A DNA stretch of 32,422 nucleotides. Source: an uncultured Winogradskyella sp. (lineage in GTDB: Bacteria; Bacteroidota; Bacteroidia; Flavobacteriales; Flavobacteriaceae). Of this stretch, positions 1 to 9,755 are shown piece after piece (the stretch's first letter is position 1; each line of letters opens with the position of its first letter). The stretch lies in contig CAJXVG010000013.1 in assembly GCA_913061495.1 (NCBI GenBank), positions 1 to 32,422 of the forward strand. Direction: 5' to 3'. The notes beneath the pieces are model-generated. The model saw nothing but the letters and a program-made list of their open reading frames with translations, made no database searches and had not been told where the DNA came from. Both the position numbers and the translations under genes were made by a program.

Positions 1-48
1 TCTACACGTAAGGAGTCGTCGGCAGCGTCAGATGTGTATAAGAGACAG
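1..48 (+). other. Nextera/Tn5 i5-side sequencing adapter (artefact)
   Basis: TCTACAC + 8-nt index GTAAGGAG + TCGTCGGCAGCGTC + mosaic end AGATGTGTATAAGAGACAG at the exact contig end. Confidence 0.99.
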
Positions 49-526
49 GTACAGAGTTATCAAAAAGTAAAGGCAGTAAATTTGCCAAAGAATTAGATTT
101 AACAACCTTGCCCTTTGCTCCCATAAAGTAAATTTCTATTGGCTGATTTTGTTTTATTTCGTATTCTGCTATAGCTTGTCTACAAGCACCACAAGGTGGA
201 ATTGGTTTATTCGTAATTTGATTTTGTGAGGATGCCGTTAAAGCCATTTTTAAGATTTTTGACTTTGGGTATTTAGCACCAGCATAATAAATAGCCGTAC
301 GCTCAGCACAAAGTCCCGAAGGGTACGAGGCATTTTCTTGATTGCTACCCACAATAACTTCGTTGTTATCTAGCATAATAGCTGCTCCGACATTGAATTT
401 TGAATAAGGTGCGTACGCATTATCCCTTACCTCAACAGCTTTAGCCATGAGATTTTGAATATCATTTGGAAGCTGATCTAAGGCATCATAGACTTGTAAA
501 GTAGTTTCAATTTTAACTTCTTTCAT
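49..526 (-). CDS. cdd: Cytidine deaminase, C-terminal end truncated at the contig edge
   Basis: Zinc-binding motifs CAERTAI and PPCGACRQ and the YAPYSKFNVGAA motif. ORF-track residues translated from 1-48 (SYTHLTLPTTPYV) are adapter. Confidence 0.9.
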
Positions 527-546
527 GCTAAGGCATTTATTTAGAC

Positions 547-583
547 AAAAAAACTATTGCTCTTTTGAAACAATAGTTTTTTT
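547..583 (-). terminator. Rho-independent terminator downstream of porV
   Basis: 13-bp perfect inverted repeat AAAAAAACTATTG / CAATAGTTTTTTT with A/T-tract flanks. Confidence 0.75.
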
Positions 584-606
584 GACATTTTAATTATTTG
601 TGTTTT

Positions 607-1869
607 CTAATACTCGTCATACTCGCCATCACCAAAATTAAAGGTCAATGAAAAGCGTAATGTGTTTTCTAATGGACTTTGAATTTTTGATGCAGAAAAT
701 AAATAGGACAAATCAATATTAATTGTTGAGTATTTAAACCCAGCACCTAATGAAAAGAACTTACGCGCTCCTTTATCATCTGCTTCATTAAAATAACCAG
801 CTCTTAAGGCAAAGGATTCTTGATATAAATACTCTGCACCCAAAGCCCAAGTAAACTCTCTTAATTCTTCACTAAATCCGCCTGGTGCATCACCAAAAGA
901 CTGAAATACTCCGCTGATGAAACTAACATCATTATCTTGGCCTTCTAGGATTACATCTTGTCCAGAAGCAGCTTCTTGTTCTGGAGTTTGGGTATCTCCA
1001 TCATCTGTGTTAAAAACTCCGTCGTCATTAGCATCAGTAAAAACTATTCTTTCTCCACGAATCGGTGGTGTTGGTACTAAATATTTTGAAACTTCAGCAG
1101 TTACTCCCAACGTACTATATTGATCAAAAATAAAATCAAAACCAGCTCCCAATCTTAAATTTGTTGGTTGAAATGTATCTTGTCCTCCATCATCATACTT
1201 AAATTTTGGCCCTAAATTCTGAATCGCAAAACCTGCTCTCCAACGACCATTGAAATCTGCATAAGCTTCTTCCTCACTTTGGTAATATCCTGTAATGTCT
1301 GCACCAAAAGTGCTTGCTGGTTGTGCATTTGAACCTGGCACTTGCTCTATTCTCAATGCAGATCTCATATAACGTAAAGCTACAGCCATTGAGAATTGAT
1401 CTGCCAATCTTAGTGAATAAGCTACATCTATGGCATATTCATTTGGCTTTACGGCAAAACCAACATCATCAGCATCTTGTGTCAAAACAATTTCACCTAA
1501 AGAAAAATACTTTAAACTTGCTGAAACTGCACTGTAATCATTTAGCCGATTAAAATATGTTGCGTAACTCAAAGATATATCGTTAACTAGCCTTGTTAAA
1601 TAAGGAGTATAACTAAGACCAACACCAGATTTAGCTTCTGAAAATGCATATTTTGCAGGATTCCATTGTTGTGAAAAACCATCAACCGAAGTAGCGACAC
1701 CAACATCTCCCATACCTGCAGATCTTGAGTCTGGTGCTATTAGCATAAAAGGTAAGCCAGTTGTAATTACGCGACTATCGTTATCATTGGGTATAAGCTG
1801 TACTGAATTTTGTGCAAATGTGAAGTTAAGTGTTGCAACAGCAACCAAGGTAAATATGATTTTTTTCAT
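607..1869 (-). CDS. porV: Type IX secretion system outer-membrane protein PorV (LptO)
   Basis: MKKIIFTLVAVATLNFTFAQ signal peptide, then LPFMLIAPDSRSAGMGDVGVATSVDGFSQQWNPAKYAF; typical PorV/OmpP1-like N-terminus; adjacent to porU. Start placed at the MKK Met (1869) rather than the ORF-track start (1887). Confidence 0.93.
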   Translation of the reverse strand: MKKIIFTLVAVATLNFTFAQNSVQLIPNDNDSRVITTGLPFMLIAPDSRSAGMGDVGVATSVDGFSQQWNPAKYAFSEAKSGVGLSYTPYLTRLVNDISLSYATYFNRLNDYSAVSASLKYFSLGEIVLTQDADDVGFAVKPNEYAIDVAYSLRLADQFSMAVALRYMRSALRIEQVPGSNAQPASTFGADITGYYQSEEEAYADFNGRWRAGFAIQNLGPKFKYDDGGQDTFQPTNLRLGAGFDFIFDQYSTLGVTAEVSKYLVPTPPIRGERIVFTDANDDGVFNTDDGDTQTPEQEAASGQDVILEGQDNDVSFISGVFQSFGDAPGGFSEELREFTWALGAEYLYQESFALRAGYFNEADDKGARKFFSLGAGFKYSTINIDLSYLFSASKIQSPLENTLRFSLTFNFGDGEYDEY

Positions 1870-1933
1870 GTGAGTTTTTAAGTTCATAGCACCTACTAAA
1901 AGGCACTAAATCGTTAACAAATATAATTTAATA

Positions 1934-4900
1934 TTAGAGTATTACAAGTTTTTCAATTTTTTCAACTTGCTTATTTAAACGGTTAGATTTCACTTTTAGT
2001 TTATAGATGTACACTCCTTTTCCTATTTTATCTCCAAAATCGTCTCTTCCATCCCAAATAATATCCTTAGACAAAGAGCTCACGGATTTACTTCCGCCAG
2101 TTGTTTGGCCATTTAAAGTTCTTACTAATTTTCCTGAAACTGTAAAAATCTGTACCGAAATATCCAGTGGTTCCACACTATTATGGTTAAACCAAAATTC
2201 TGTGTAATTTACAAAGGGGTTAGGGTAATTAAGCACGTTGTTAATGACCAATTCTTCATCCTTATCAAAAACTCTAAACTGAATTTCTGCTGTTGAAGAA
2301 TTGTTATAAACATCCCAAGCTTTTACAGTTAATGTATGCAAGCCAGGTTCTAAATCCCTGAACGGATAAGATACTGCTCCATTGGTATAATCATCTACAT
2401 TGGCTTGATAATAGTCGTTTAGTATAAACGGGTTGGTTTCGTCCCCATCAATAACAGCAGTAATATCGTGACCAATGCCACTAGCTGTATTTATACCATT
2501 TTCATCTTGCAGTTTTGCCAAAAGATTAGGCGATTCATTGGTAATGCCACCTGAGACGAAATTTTCGTCATTCATAAATAAGTTGATAACTGGGCCAGTA
2601 TTATCCTCTGGTGCATTTTCATTGATACCACCTATTTCTATATCAAAATTTGAACCTGTTTGATCTGAAAGTATATTATTTTGTTTTGCATAAAAACTCA
2701 CCTTGCCATTTCCTACAGGAATACCAATATCTCTTGGCACTATGAAATCGAATTCAAATTGGCCATTTTCTATGGTTGCTTGGCCTCTAAAAATAATTTC
2801 ACCTAAGGTATTAAAATCTAGTATTATTAATCCATTACTATCTTGAACACCATCATTACCCAATGTTTGTCGTTCTATTTCTTTATCGAAAACAGTCGCT
2901 GTAAGCACTCCGTTATAATTTGAAAGCAAATTACCGTTAACATCGGTTACCTCACCTGCAAGTTTTGTATAGCTTAGTGCTTTTAGCGTATCAATTGGCT
3001 GTGAAATATCTACGTCATTGACTTTTGTTAATCTTATATCTGGTTTAGGGATGGCCAGTTTCATTGCTGGGTCTCCAATTAAAAACACAAGGCGTTTTTG
3101 ATCGTCACCAGCCACTACATTGTCCGTCTTTGTAAGTCTTAATGCTTCACCAATGGAAGGGTAATCGCTAGACCCAAAAGCAAACAAATAATCATCTAAG
3201 GTCTCGTTGAAGTCAATTCCATAGTATAAGAAAATCTGTCTTGTGGTAGTAATGAGACCAATAGCTCCACCGTTTTTGTTCCAAAATGTAAACTCGCCTG
3301 CTGTATCTCTGTGAGGATCATCAAACTTTGTATACTCGCAGGTTACAGTCACAAACAAGTTAAACTTGCAAATATTATTGACCTCTTGAGTATCGGTTTT
3401 GTCGAAAATGCGTTCTTTAGCTAAACCATCTTCACCTCCATGACCGAAATAATTTACCACAAGAGCACCAACCTCAATGGCATCTTTTACCGCTTTGTTC
3501 ACCTTAGGATATCTATCACCTGCAGAAGAGGGTTCTTGCTCAAAAGCATCTGAATGAATTTTAGTGACATTAATAAACGGTTTTTCGTTCTCTAAAGCCA
3601 CTCCCAAACCTTCGGTTGTTTGCTGTAATTGTCTTTCAGACACAACATCTACATCATCAGAAATAATAATAACATTGTTTCTCCAACTACCAAAAGCTTC
3701 AGGTTGGTAATAGGCAGCAATCTTATCTACCATTTCATTTGCGCGTTGTACATCTTCAACTACAATTCTACCTATAGCAATATCCAAACGGTCAATATCC
3801 TCTTCCATGGATCCTTCGTTTTCATCTAACATGCCATAAAAATCATCAGACACAAAAGAGCTTGAAAGACTAAAACTGCTATTAGTGTACCAAGAAGGAA
3901 CCAAGTTTGTATTATTGCGAATCCTATTTTTATAGTCGTAAGATCCATCTCCAAATAAACAAAGGTACTTTAACCTATTTGCAGGTGTGCTTGCATTGTC
4001 GTAAACATATTTTATAAAATTTCTTATAGCGGCAATGTCTTGGCTTCCTGTACTAAATTCAGTATAAATTTTATCTAAGGTTACAACTTTTACATTGAGA
4101 TTGTATTGGTCTCTATTAATTTGAGCCAATCGCTCTGCTTGGGACAAAAAGATATTTGGAGTTAAGATGATATAATCTATATCTTCAAAAACACCTTGTG
4201 CATTTTGAAAAATTGTTCCTTTTAAATTTTGATTGGCTACAGTAGTTCTGGAATCTTTTTTTGGTTCAAAGAAATCTGAATTAGCAAATGCAACATAAGT
4301 TCTTTCTTCTCCTGATTGTGCTTTAAATGAGAACGAACTTTCACCTTCAGTATTTAAGCTCGAAACCACATTAAAGCGATCACTTATATCCCAAACCTCT
4401 CGGACTATACCAGTATTGGATAGTACATATTCTACAATACCTCCTGTATTATTTACGATATCATTTTTAAAAACAAGTTGATCACCAGCGTAAGTCAATT
4501 GCCGTGTAGCTTCAATATTTATATAGTCAAGAAAACCGTCTGCAGAAGGGTTTCCGTTATTGTCGTAATTTAAGGTAACTGCAATATTATCTGAATTAGC
4601 ATTAATAGAATAGATACCTGCATTAGCACTACCTAAAATCGAACCATCAACTATAGCGTTTAATGGCAAAGTTGACACATTTGCTCCATTAACATTTATA
4701 TTCATAAGGGATTGTACTGCAGATACTGCACCAACAGCAACGCTTACCTCAACAGGAGTACTTTGTACCAAGTTTGGAAAATTAAACTCATAGGTTCTTT
4801 CGTTTTCAACATCAAATTTATCTCCAAACCACCTTCTACCCAACTTTGCTAAATTAAACTCATCAACTTCGTAAAATTGATAGTCTTGAAACGTATTAAT

Positions 4901-5788
4901 CTGAAAGTCTGCCGCTGCATTGATGGTTGGCATGGGTTGAATACGTTTTCCATTACCTGGACTAATATTTACATAGTAATAGGTTTTGTCTGTATATAAA
5001 TTAATATTTGTATTACTTTCTTGATTGTAAGTTGTTGGGCCTTCACCGTAAAGTAAAATGTAATCGCCATTATCAAAACTCCCATCTTCTTCACCAACAA
5101 ATTTTACAGCATTTTCTACAACATCAAAAGGATAATTGGCAGAATTTAAATAGGGCAACATCCTTCCTCCATTTCCATATATTTTAATTGTCCTTGGATC
5201 TATTGAGTTTGTATTAATGCCCAGACTACTTAAAAATCCTTTAGTCAATTGAAACACACCAGACTTATCAATATAAAAGCGATACCATTGACCAGAACTT
5301 AAAACTGAATTGGTAATATCGTTTTGGTTTCTTGAGCTACTTGAGCTTCTTCCTACTTGTGTATTGTAATTTATAGTAAAACCCGTAATTTTTTTATAAG
5401 AACCTCTATCTTTTATGATTGGTGAAATTTCGAAATAATAATTGCGGACACCTCTTGCATTAGTATTATGAAACACATACTTAGGTGAATTTGGAATTAA
5501 ACCTACATCCAAGTCTTTTAATTCAGTCTGTAAAATAGTTTGATATGAAATATTTGAAACCGTAACTGAATTTTCATTTACATAACCAGCACTACTCCAT
5601 TGGGCAAAGAACTTTAAGCCTTCAGAATCGCCATAACTAAAATGTTCAGCATCAAAACTGGGTACTTCAATTTTACTTAAAGCTGTTGCTAATACTTTTG
5701 GTTCATTCCAATTGATAATAAATTCTTTTTGTTGACCAAAGGTTAGAAATCCACAACAAAACAAAAAAAGAGTAAAGTGATTTTTCAT
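1934..5788 (-). CDS. porU: Type IX secretion system sortase PorU (gingipain-like C25 peptidase)
   Basis: 1284-aa secreted protein with VNYFGHGGEDG (His) and LFVTVTCEYTKFDDP (Cys) catalytic-site motifs, C-terminal NYPNPFVNYTEFWFNH...GKGVYIYKLKVKS; adjacent to porV and gldJ. Confidence 0.93.
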   Translation of the reverse strand: MKNHFTLFLFCCGFLTFGQQKEFIINWNEPKVLATALSKIEVPSFDAEHFSYGDSEGLKFFAQWSSAGYVNENSVTVSNISYQTILQTELKDLDVGLIPNSPKYVFHNTNARGVRNYYFEISPIIKDRGSYKKITGFTINYNTQVGRSSSSSRNQNDITNSVLSSGQWYRFYIDKSGVFQLTKGFLSSLGINTNSIDPRTIKIYGNGGRMLPYLNSANYPFDVVENAVKFVGEEDGSFDNGDYILLYGEGPTTYNQESNTNINLYTDKTYYYVNISPGNGKRIQPMPTINAAADFQINTFQDYQFYEVDEFNLAKLGRRWFGDKFDVENERTYEFNFPNLVQSTPVEVSVAVGAVSAVQSLMNINVNGANVSTLPLNAIVDGSILGSANAGIYSINANSDNIAVTLNYDNNGNPSADGFLDYINIEATRQLTYAGDQLVFKNDIVNNTGGIVEYVLSNTGIVREVWDISDRFNVVSSLNTEGESSFSFKAQSGEERTYVAFANSDFFEPKKDSRTTVANQNLKGTIFQNAQGVFEDIDYIILTPNIFLSQAERLAQINRDQYNLNVKVVTLDKIYTEFSTGSQDIAAIRNFIKYVYDNASTPANRLKYLCLFGDGSYDYKNRIRNNTNLVPSWYTNSSFSLSSSFVSDDFYGMLDENEGSMEEDIDRLDIAIGRIVVEDVQRANEMVDKIAAYYQPEAFGSWRNNVIIISDDVDVVSERQLQQTTEGLGVALENEKPFINVTKIHSDAFEQEPSSAGDRYPKVNKAVKDAIEVGALVVNYFGHGGEDGLAKERIFDKTDTQEVNNICKFNLFVTVTCEYTKFDDPHRDTAGEFTFWNKNGGAIGLITTTRQIFLYYGIDFNETLDDYLFAFGSSDYPSIGEALRLTKTDNVVAGDDQKRLVFLIGDPAMKLAIPKPDIRLTKVNDVDISQPIDTLKALSYTKLAGEVTDVNGNLLSNYNGVLTATVFDKEIERQTLGNDGVQDSNGLIILDFNTLGEIIFRGQATIENGQFEFDFIVPRDIGIPVGNGKVSFYAKQNNILSDQTGSNFDIEIGGINENAPEDNTGPVINLFMNDENFVSGGITNESPNLLAKLQDENGINTASGIGHDITAVIDGDETNPFILNDYYQANVDDYTNGAVSYPFRDLEPGLHTLTVKAWDVYNNSSTAEIQFRVFDKDEELVINNVLNYPNPFVNYTEFWFNHNSVEPLDISVQIFTVSGKLVRTLNGQTTGGSKSVSSLSKDIIWDGRDDFGDKIGKGVYIYKLKVKSNRLNKQVEKIEKLVIL

Positions 5789-6117
5789 TTATTCATATTT
5801 GTCGAGGTGCTAAATGTTGAATTTTATATTCAAATAAAAGAGGGCACCTACAATAATCTTTTTCATAGTAAATAACGGTAGTATATAGGCCTTATTATAA
5901 TAGCACAATTTTTATTTCAAAAATACAACAATAATTTATTTTCTTGTTCGTTATTAAAGAGCAAAATACACCGATAAACCGACTTTAAATCCGTTGTTGT
6001 GTTCAAAAAAAAGGATGAAATGCATGTTTTTTTTATATTTTGAAGTCAAAAAAGGTTGTTGGTTTACCTTTAATTGTTATATTGCGAGTCTAAAATTTAA
6101 CGAGCTTACTTAAACGT

Positions 6118-7797
6118 ATGGATATGAAAAATGTCTCAAACCTCAAATTTTTAATAGCGCTTACGCTTTGCGCCACTATTGTTGGCTGTAAACGTTCGTC
6201 TAATTCCGGAAATGTAGATAGCGCCACAGGTTGGAAAATCAACTCTAGAGATGGTGGTTTTCAGTACAATACTGATTTTAAAGAACAAGAAACTCCACAA
6301 GGTACTGCCTTTGTAGAAGGTGGAACTTTCACTATGGGTAAAGTACAGGATGACCCTATGCACGATTGGAACAATACTCCAAATCAGCAACACATCCAGT
6401 CTTTTTATATGGATGAAAATGAAGTTACCAATCTAAATTATCTGTTCTATTTAGATTACCTTAAAAGTGTTTATCCTCCAGATGATCCAAATTATTCATT
6501 AATATATAAAGGTGCATTACCTGATACATTAGTTTGGAGAAACCGTTTGGGATACAATGAAATGATGACAGAAAACTATTTACGTCATCCAGGATATGCA
6601 AATTACCCAGTTGTTGGTGTAAGTTGGATACAAGCTGTTGAATATGCCAATTGGAGATCTAATCGTGTTGCTGAATTAGCACTACAAGAAGAAGGCTATA
6701 TTAAACAAGATGCTCAATACACTGATTTAAGTGCTGAAAGCACATTTGATGTTGATACTTACATCAATGCTCCTTCACAAACTTATGGTGGTAACGATGA
6801 CGTACTACAAGGAGGTAAGCGAAGACAACAAACAGACGCAGACGGTAACCCAATAAATGTATATGCAAATAGAGAAACAGGTGTTATCCCAGTAAAATTT
6901 AGACTCCCAACTGAAGCTGAATGGGAATATGCAGCTCTAGGCATGAGTGATTTAAGAGAATACAATGTATATAGAGGTCGTAAAAAATATCCATGGGACG
7001 GACAATACACCAGATCAGGTAAGCGAGTTAATCGTGGTGACCAATTAGCAAATTTTAAACAAGGTAAAGGTGATTATGGCGGAATTGCAGGATGGTCTGA
7101 CGATGGTGCTGATATTACTGCAGAAGTTAAATCTTACGAACCTAACGACTATGGCCTATATGATATGGCTGGTAACGTTGCAGAATGGGTGGCTGATGTT
7201 TACAGACCTATTGTAGATGATGAGTTTAATGATTTTAACTACTATAGAGGTAATGTTTATACCAAAAATGTCTTAAATGAAGACGGTACTGTTAAGATAG
7301 TAACAGTAGATGAAATTGTTTACGACACTTTAAGTAACGGTAAAATTATTGCAAGAGATTTACCAGGTGAGATTGCTACTACTGCTGTAGATGAAGAAGA
7401 AACCTATTTAAGAACAAACTTCAGTAAAAGTGACAACCGTAACTTTAGAGATGGTGATAAGCGCTCTTCTCGTTATTACAGAGATAGTTTTGACGAAGCA
7501 GATACAAATGCCAAGGATACCAGAAAAATGTACAACTCGCCAAAGCATGTTGTTGAAGTAGATTCTTCTGAAGGTGAAATGGTAAGAAAGTATGATAAAT
7601 CTAATAACAGAACATCTTTAATCAACGATGAAGTAAGAGTTTATAAAGGTGGTTCCTGGAGAGATAGAGCATATTGGATTGACCCAGCTCAGCGTCGTTA
7701 TTTCCCACAAGATATGGCTACAGATTATATTGGCTTTAGATGTGCTGTATCTAGAGTAGGATCAAAATCTGAAGGGAAAGGAAAAAGACGAAACTAA
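6118..7797 (+). CDS. gldJ: Gliding motility lipoprotein GldJ (formylglycine-generating-enzyme-like fold)
   Basis: Lipobox ...CATIVGC; FVEGGTFTMGKVQDDPMHDWNN, MDENEVTNLNYLFYLDYL, VYKGGSWRDRAYWIDPAQRRYFPQDMATDYIGFRCAVS; syntenic with porU/porV. Confidence 0.93.
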   Translation: MDMKNVSNLKFLIALTLCATIVGCKRSSNSGNVDSATGWKINSRDGGFQYNTDFKEQETPQGTAFVEGGTFTMGKVQDDPMHDWNNTPNQQHIQSFYMDENEVTNLNYLFYLDYLKSVYPPDDPNYSLIYKGALPDTLVWRNRLGYNEMMTENYLRHPGYANYPVVGVSWIQAVEYANWRSNRVAELALQEEGYIKQDAQYTDLSAESTFDVDTYINAPSQTYGGNDDVLQGGKRRQQTDADGNPINVYANRETGVIPVKFRLPTEAEWEYAALGMSDLREYNVYRGRKKYPWDGQYTRSGKRVNRGDQLANFKQGKGDYGGIAGWSDDGADITAEVKSYEPNDYGLYDMAGNVAEWVADVYRPIVDDEFNDFNYYRGNVYTKNVLNEDGTVKIVTVDEIVYDTLSNGKIIARDLPGEIATTAVDEEETYLRTNFSKSDNRNFRDGDKRSSRYYRDSFDEADTNAKDTRKMYNSPKHVVEVDSSEGEMVRKYDKSNNRTSLINDEVRVYKGGSWRDRAYWIDPAQRRYFPQDMATDYIGFRCAVSRVGSKSEGKGKRRN

Positions 7798-7817
7798 AAG
7801 ACACTAAATAATATTTT

Positions 7818-7850
7818 AAAAAGTCCTGATAAAATTATCAGGACTTTTTT
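7818..7850 (+). terminator. Rho-independent terminator after gldJ
   Basis: AAAAAGTCCTGATAA/TTATCAGGACTTTTT hairpin followed by a T-run. Confidence 0.8.
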
Positions 7851-7862
7851 ATTTTTAAGCCT

Positions 7863-9140
7863 ATGGAAATAGCCCAATTATACCAAAAATTTAGAGCAAG
7901 TTCATCGATATCTACAGATACCCGAAAACTGACAAAGGACTGTATGTATTTTGCCCTAAAAGGAGATAATTTTGATGGTAATAAATTTGTGTCACAAGCT
8001 TTTGAAGCTGGTGCTAAATATTGCGTTGTTGATGACAAGAAAGCAGTAATTAACCAAAATTGTCTTTTAGTTGAAGATACATTGACAGTGCTTCAGCAAT
8101 TGGCAAATTATCACAGAAAAGAAATTAAAATTCCTATTATATCTCTAACGGGAAGTAATGGCAAAACTACAACCAAAGAACTAATTCAAACCGTATTAGC
8201 TACAACATATAATGTAAAGGCTACAAAAGGCAACCTAAACAACCATATTGGTGTACCACTTACTTTATTAACTTTTTCAAGCTTGGATTTTGGAATTGTT
8301 GAAATGGGAGCTAATCACTTAAAAGAAATCCAGTTTCTGTGTTCAATAGCTGAGCCAGATTTTGGGCTTATTACAAATTTTGGAAAAGCACACTTGGAAG
8401 GTTTTGGAAGTCTTGAAGGCATCATACAAGGAAAGTCAGAACTTTATGACTATTTAATAGCGAATAAGAAATCTGTTTTTATCAATACTGATGATATTAA
8501 ACAAGTACAACAGATTGGTGCTTACTCTAAAGTTATCAACTTTGGCTCAAGCCCAAACAATGATCACACAATTAAATTTGAAAACGCCAATCCATTTGTA
8601 ACTTTGAGTTATAACGATACCAGAATAGAGAGTCAACTTATAGGAGATTACAATTATAGTAATATTGCGTGTGCAATTGCAATTGGCGAATATTTTAAAG
8701 TAACCTCAGAAAATATTAAAAAGGCTATTGAAAATTATCAACCAAAAAATAACCGTTCGGAAATTATAGAAAAAAATTCTACTAAAATTATTCTTGATGC
8801 CTATAATGCCAACCCAACCAGTATGTTGGCCGCATTAAAAAATTTCAAACAATTAGAGGCTGAAAATAAATATCTCTTTTTAGGCGATATGTTTGAATTA
8901 GGAAACGAAGCAGAAACAGAACATCAAGCTATTGTTGATTATGTAGAAAAACATTTTAATTCCAATACTTATTTAATTGGAGAAAATTTTAATAAAACGA
9001 AAACTTCATTATTAATCCATAAGTTTTCAACGTTTGAAGATTTAAAACCACATTTGAAACAACAAAACCTAGATAATTGTTCTATTTTAATCAAAGGCTC
9101 ACGAGGCATGGCTTTGGAGCGTATTTTAGAGCTCATCTAA
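7863..9140 (+). CDS. murF: UDP-N-acetylmuramoyl-tripeptide--D-alanyl-D-alanine ligase
   Basis: Mur ligase ATP-binding SLTGSNGKTTTKELI, NLNNHIGVPLTLL, DAYNANPTSM, LGDMFELG. Confidence 0.95.
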   Translation: MEIAQLYQKFRASSSISTDTRKLTKDCMYFALKGDNFDGNKFVSQAFEAGAKYCVVDDKKAVINQNCLLVEDTLTVLQQLANYHRKEIKIPIISLTGSNGKTTTKELIQTVLATTYNVKATKGNLNNHIGVPLTLLTFSSLDFGIVEMGANHLKEIQFLCSIAEPDFGLITNFGKAHLEGFGSLEGIIQGKSELYDYLIANKKSVFINTDDIKQVQQIGAYSKVINFGSSPNNDHTIKFENANPFVTLSYNDTRIESQLIGDYNYSNIACAIAIGEYFKVTSENIKKAIENYQPKNNRSEIIEKNSTKIILDAYNANPTSMLAALKNFKQLEAENKYLFLGDMFELGNEAETEHQAIVDYVEKHFNSNTYLIGENFNKTKTSLLIHKFSTFEDLKPHLKQQNLDNCSILIKGSRGMALERILELI

Positions 9141-9152
9141 AAAAATTTATAA

Positions 9153-9190
9153 AAAGAAATCCAAACTGAATAGTTTGGATTTCTTTTTTT
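9153..9190. terminator. Bidirectional terminator between murF (+) and tRNA-Val(GAC) (-)
   Basis: AGAAATCCAAACT-GAAT-AGTTTGGATTTCT hairpin with a T-run on the plus side and an A-tract (T-run for minus) on the other. Confidence 0.8.
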
Positions 9191-9191
9191 G

Positions 9192-9266
9192 TGGGTCATA
9201 CTGGATTCGAACCAGTGACTTCTACCCTGTCAAGGTAACACTCTGAACCAACTGAGTTAATGACCC
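9192..9266 (-). tRNA. tRNA-Val (anticodon GAC)
   Basis: Minus strand GGGTCATTAACTCAGTTGGTTCAGAGTGTTACCTTGACAGGGTAGAAGTCACTGGTTCGAATCCAGTATGACCCA; GGGTCAT/ATGACCC acceptor, TTACC-TTGACAG-GGTAG anticodon arm, GGTTCGAATCC T-arm. Confidence 0.93.
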
Positions 9267-9293
9267 TTGATACTAAATTTATAAACGTAATAA

Positions 9294-9538
9294 TTAATTC
9301 TGATTAATGAGCTTCTCAATCATTTTTCGACTTTTCCATCTTTTTATAGTTATCTCTCTTTGAACATCAAATGACCTACAATCATAAGTTTCAAAATATT
9401 TCAATTACCAATTCTTCGCTCTTGAAGTAAAACCTTTATTACTTGCTAATGTTTTTCTATTCTTCCTTCAATTCCATTCGTTGAGCCAACATATTTATTT
9501 AGTTTTTCAGAAAATAAAATATAAGTAAAGAATTTCAT
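9294..9538 (-). pseudogene. GIY-YIG nuclease-like (UPF0213/YhbQ-type) pseudogene
   Basis: Minus strand: MKFFTYILFSEKLNKYVGSTNGIEGRIEKH, a 1-nt frameshift, then LASNKGFTSRAKNW*LKYFETYDCRSFDVQREITIKRWKSRKMIEKLINQN*. One frameshift plus one in-frame stop in a GIY-YIG-like reading frame. Confidence 0.82.
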
Positions 9539-9557
9539 TACAACAACCAACAAAAAA

Positions 9558-9580
9558 GGTTTCCTATATTAGGAAACCTT
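9558..9580 (-). terminator. Rho-independent terminator of tRNA-Val(UAC)
   Basis: Minus strand AAGGTTTCCTAATATAGGAAACCTTTTTTG: 9-bp perfect stem plus T-run, immediately 3' of the tRNA. Confidence 0.82.
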
Positions 9581-9582
9581 AG

Positions 9583-9657
9583 TGGGCGCAGAGAGATTCG
9601 AACTCCCGACCCCTTGGGTGTAAACCAAGTGCTCTGAACCAACTGAGCTATGCGCCC
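9583..9657 (-). tRNA. tRNA-Val (anticodon TAC)
   Basis: Minus strand GGGCGCATAGCTCAGTTGGTTCAGAGCACTTGGTTTACACCCAAGGGGTCGGGAGTTCGAATCTCTCTGCGCCCA; full cloverleaf. Confidence 0.95.
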
Positions 9658-9671
9658 GATTTTTTTAAACT

Positions 9672-9741
9672 TACACAGGATTCGGAAAACCTGACCCTCC
9701 CGATGTAATCGGGATACTCTAACCAACTGAGCTACTCGCCC
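9672..9741 (-). pseudogene. Degenerate tRNA-like gene (TAC in the anticodon loop)
   Basis: Minus strand GGGCGAGTAGCTCAGTTGGTTAGAGTATCCCGATTACATCGGGAGGGTCAGGTTTTCCGAATCCTGTG: intact D-arm and anticodon arm, but the T-loop is expanded (CAGG-TTTTCCGAAT-CCTG) and no CTCGCCC pairs with the 5' GGGCGAG. Confidence 0.75.
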
Positions 9742-9755
9742 TCTAAATTGGATTG

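Noticed and set aside
5918-5925. TATTTTTG -7-like element for porU (minus strand)
   Set aside because: Matches TAnnTTTG, but no -33 partner at suitable spacing and the region is very AT-rich.
9538-9726. 62-aa minus-strand ORF (MVRVSRLHREGQVFRILCKFKKIGRIAQLVQSTWFTPKG...)
   Set aside because: It is a read-through of the tRNA-Val(UAC) and tRNA-like genes (GRIAQLVQ... is a typical tRNA translation).
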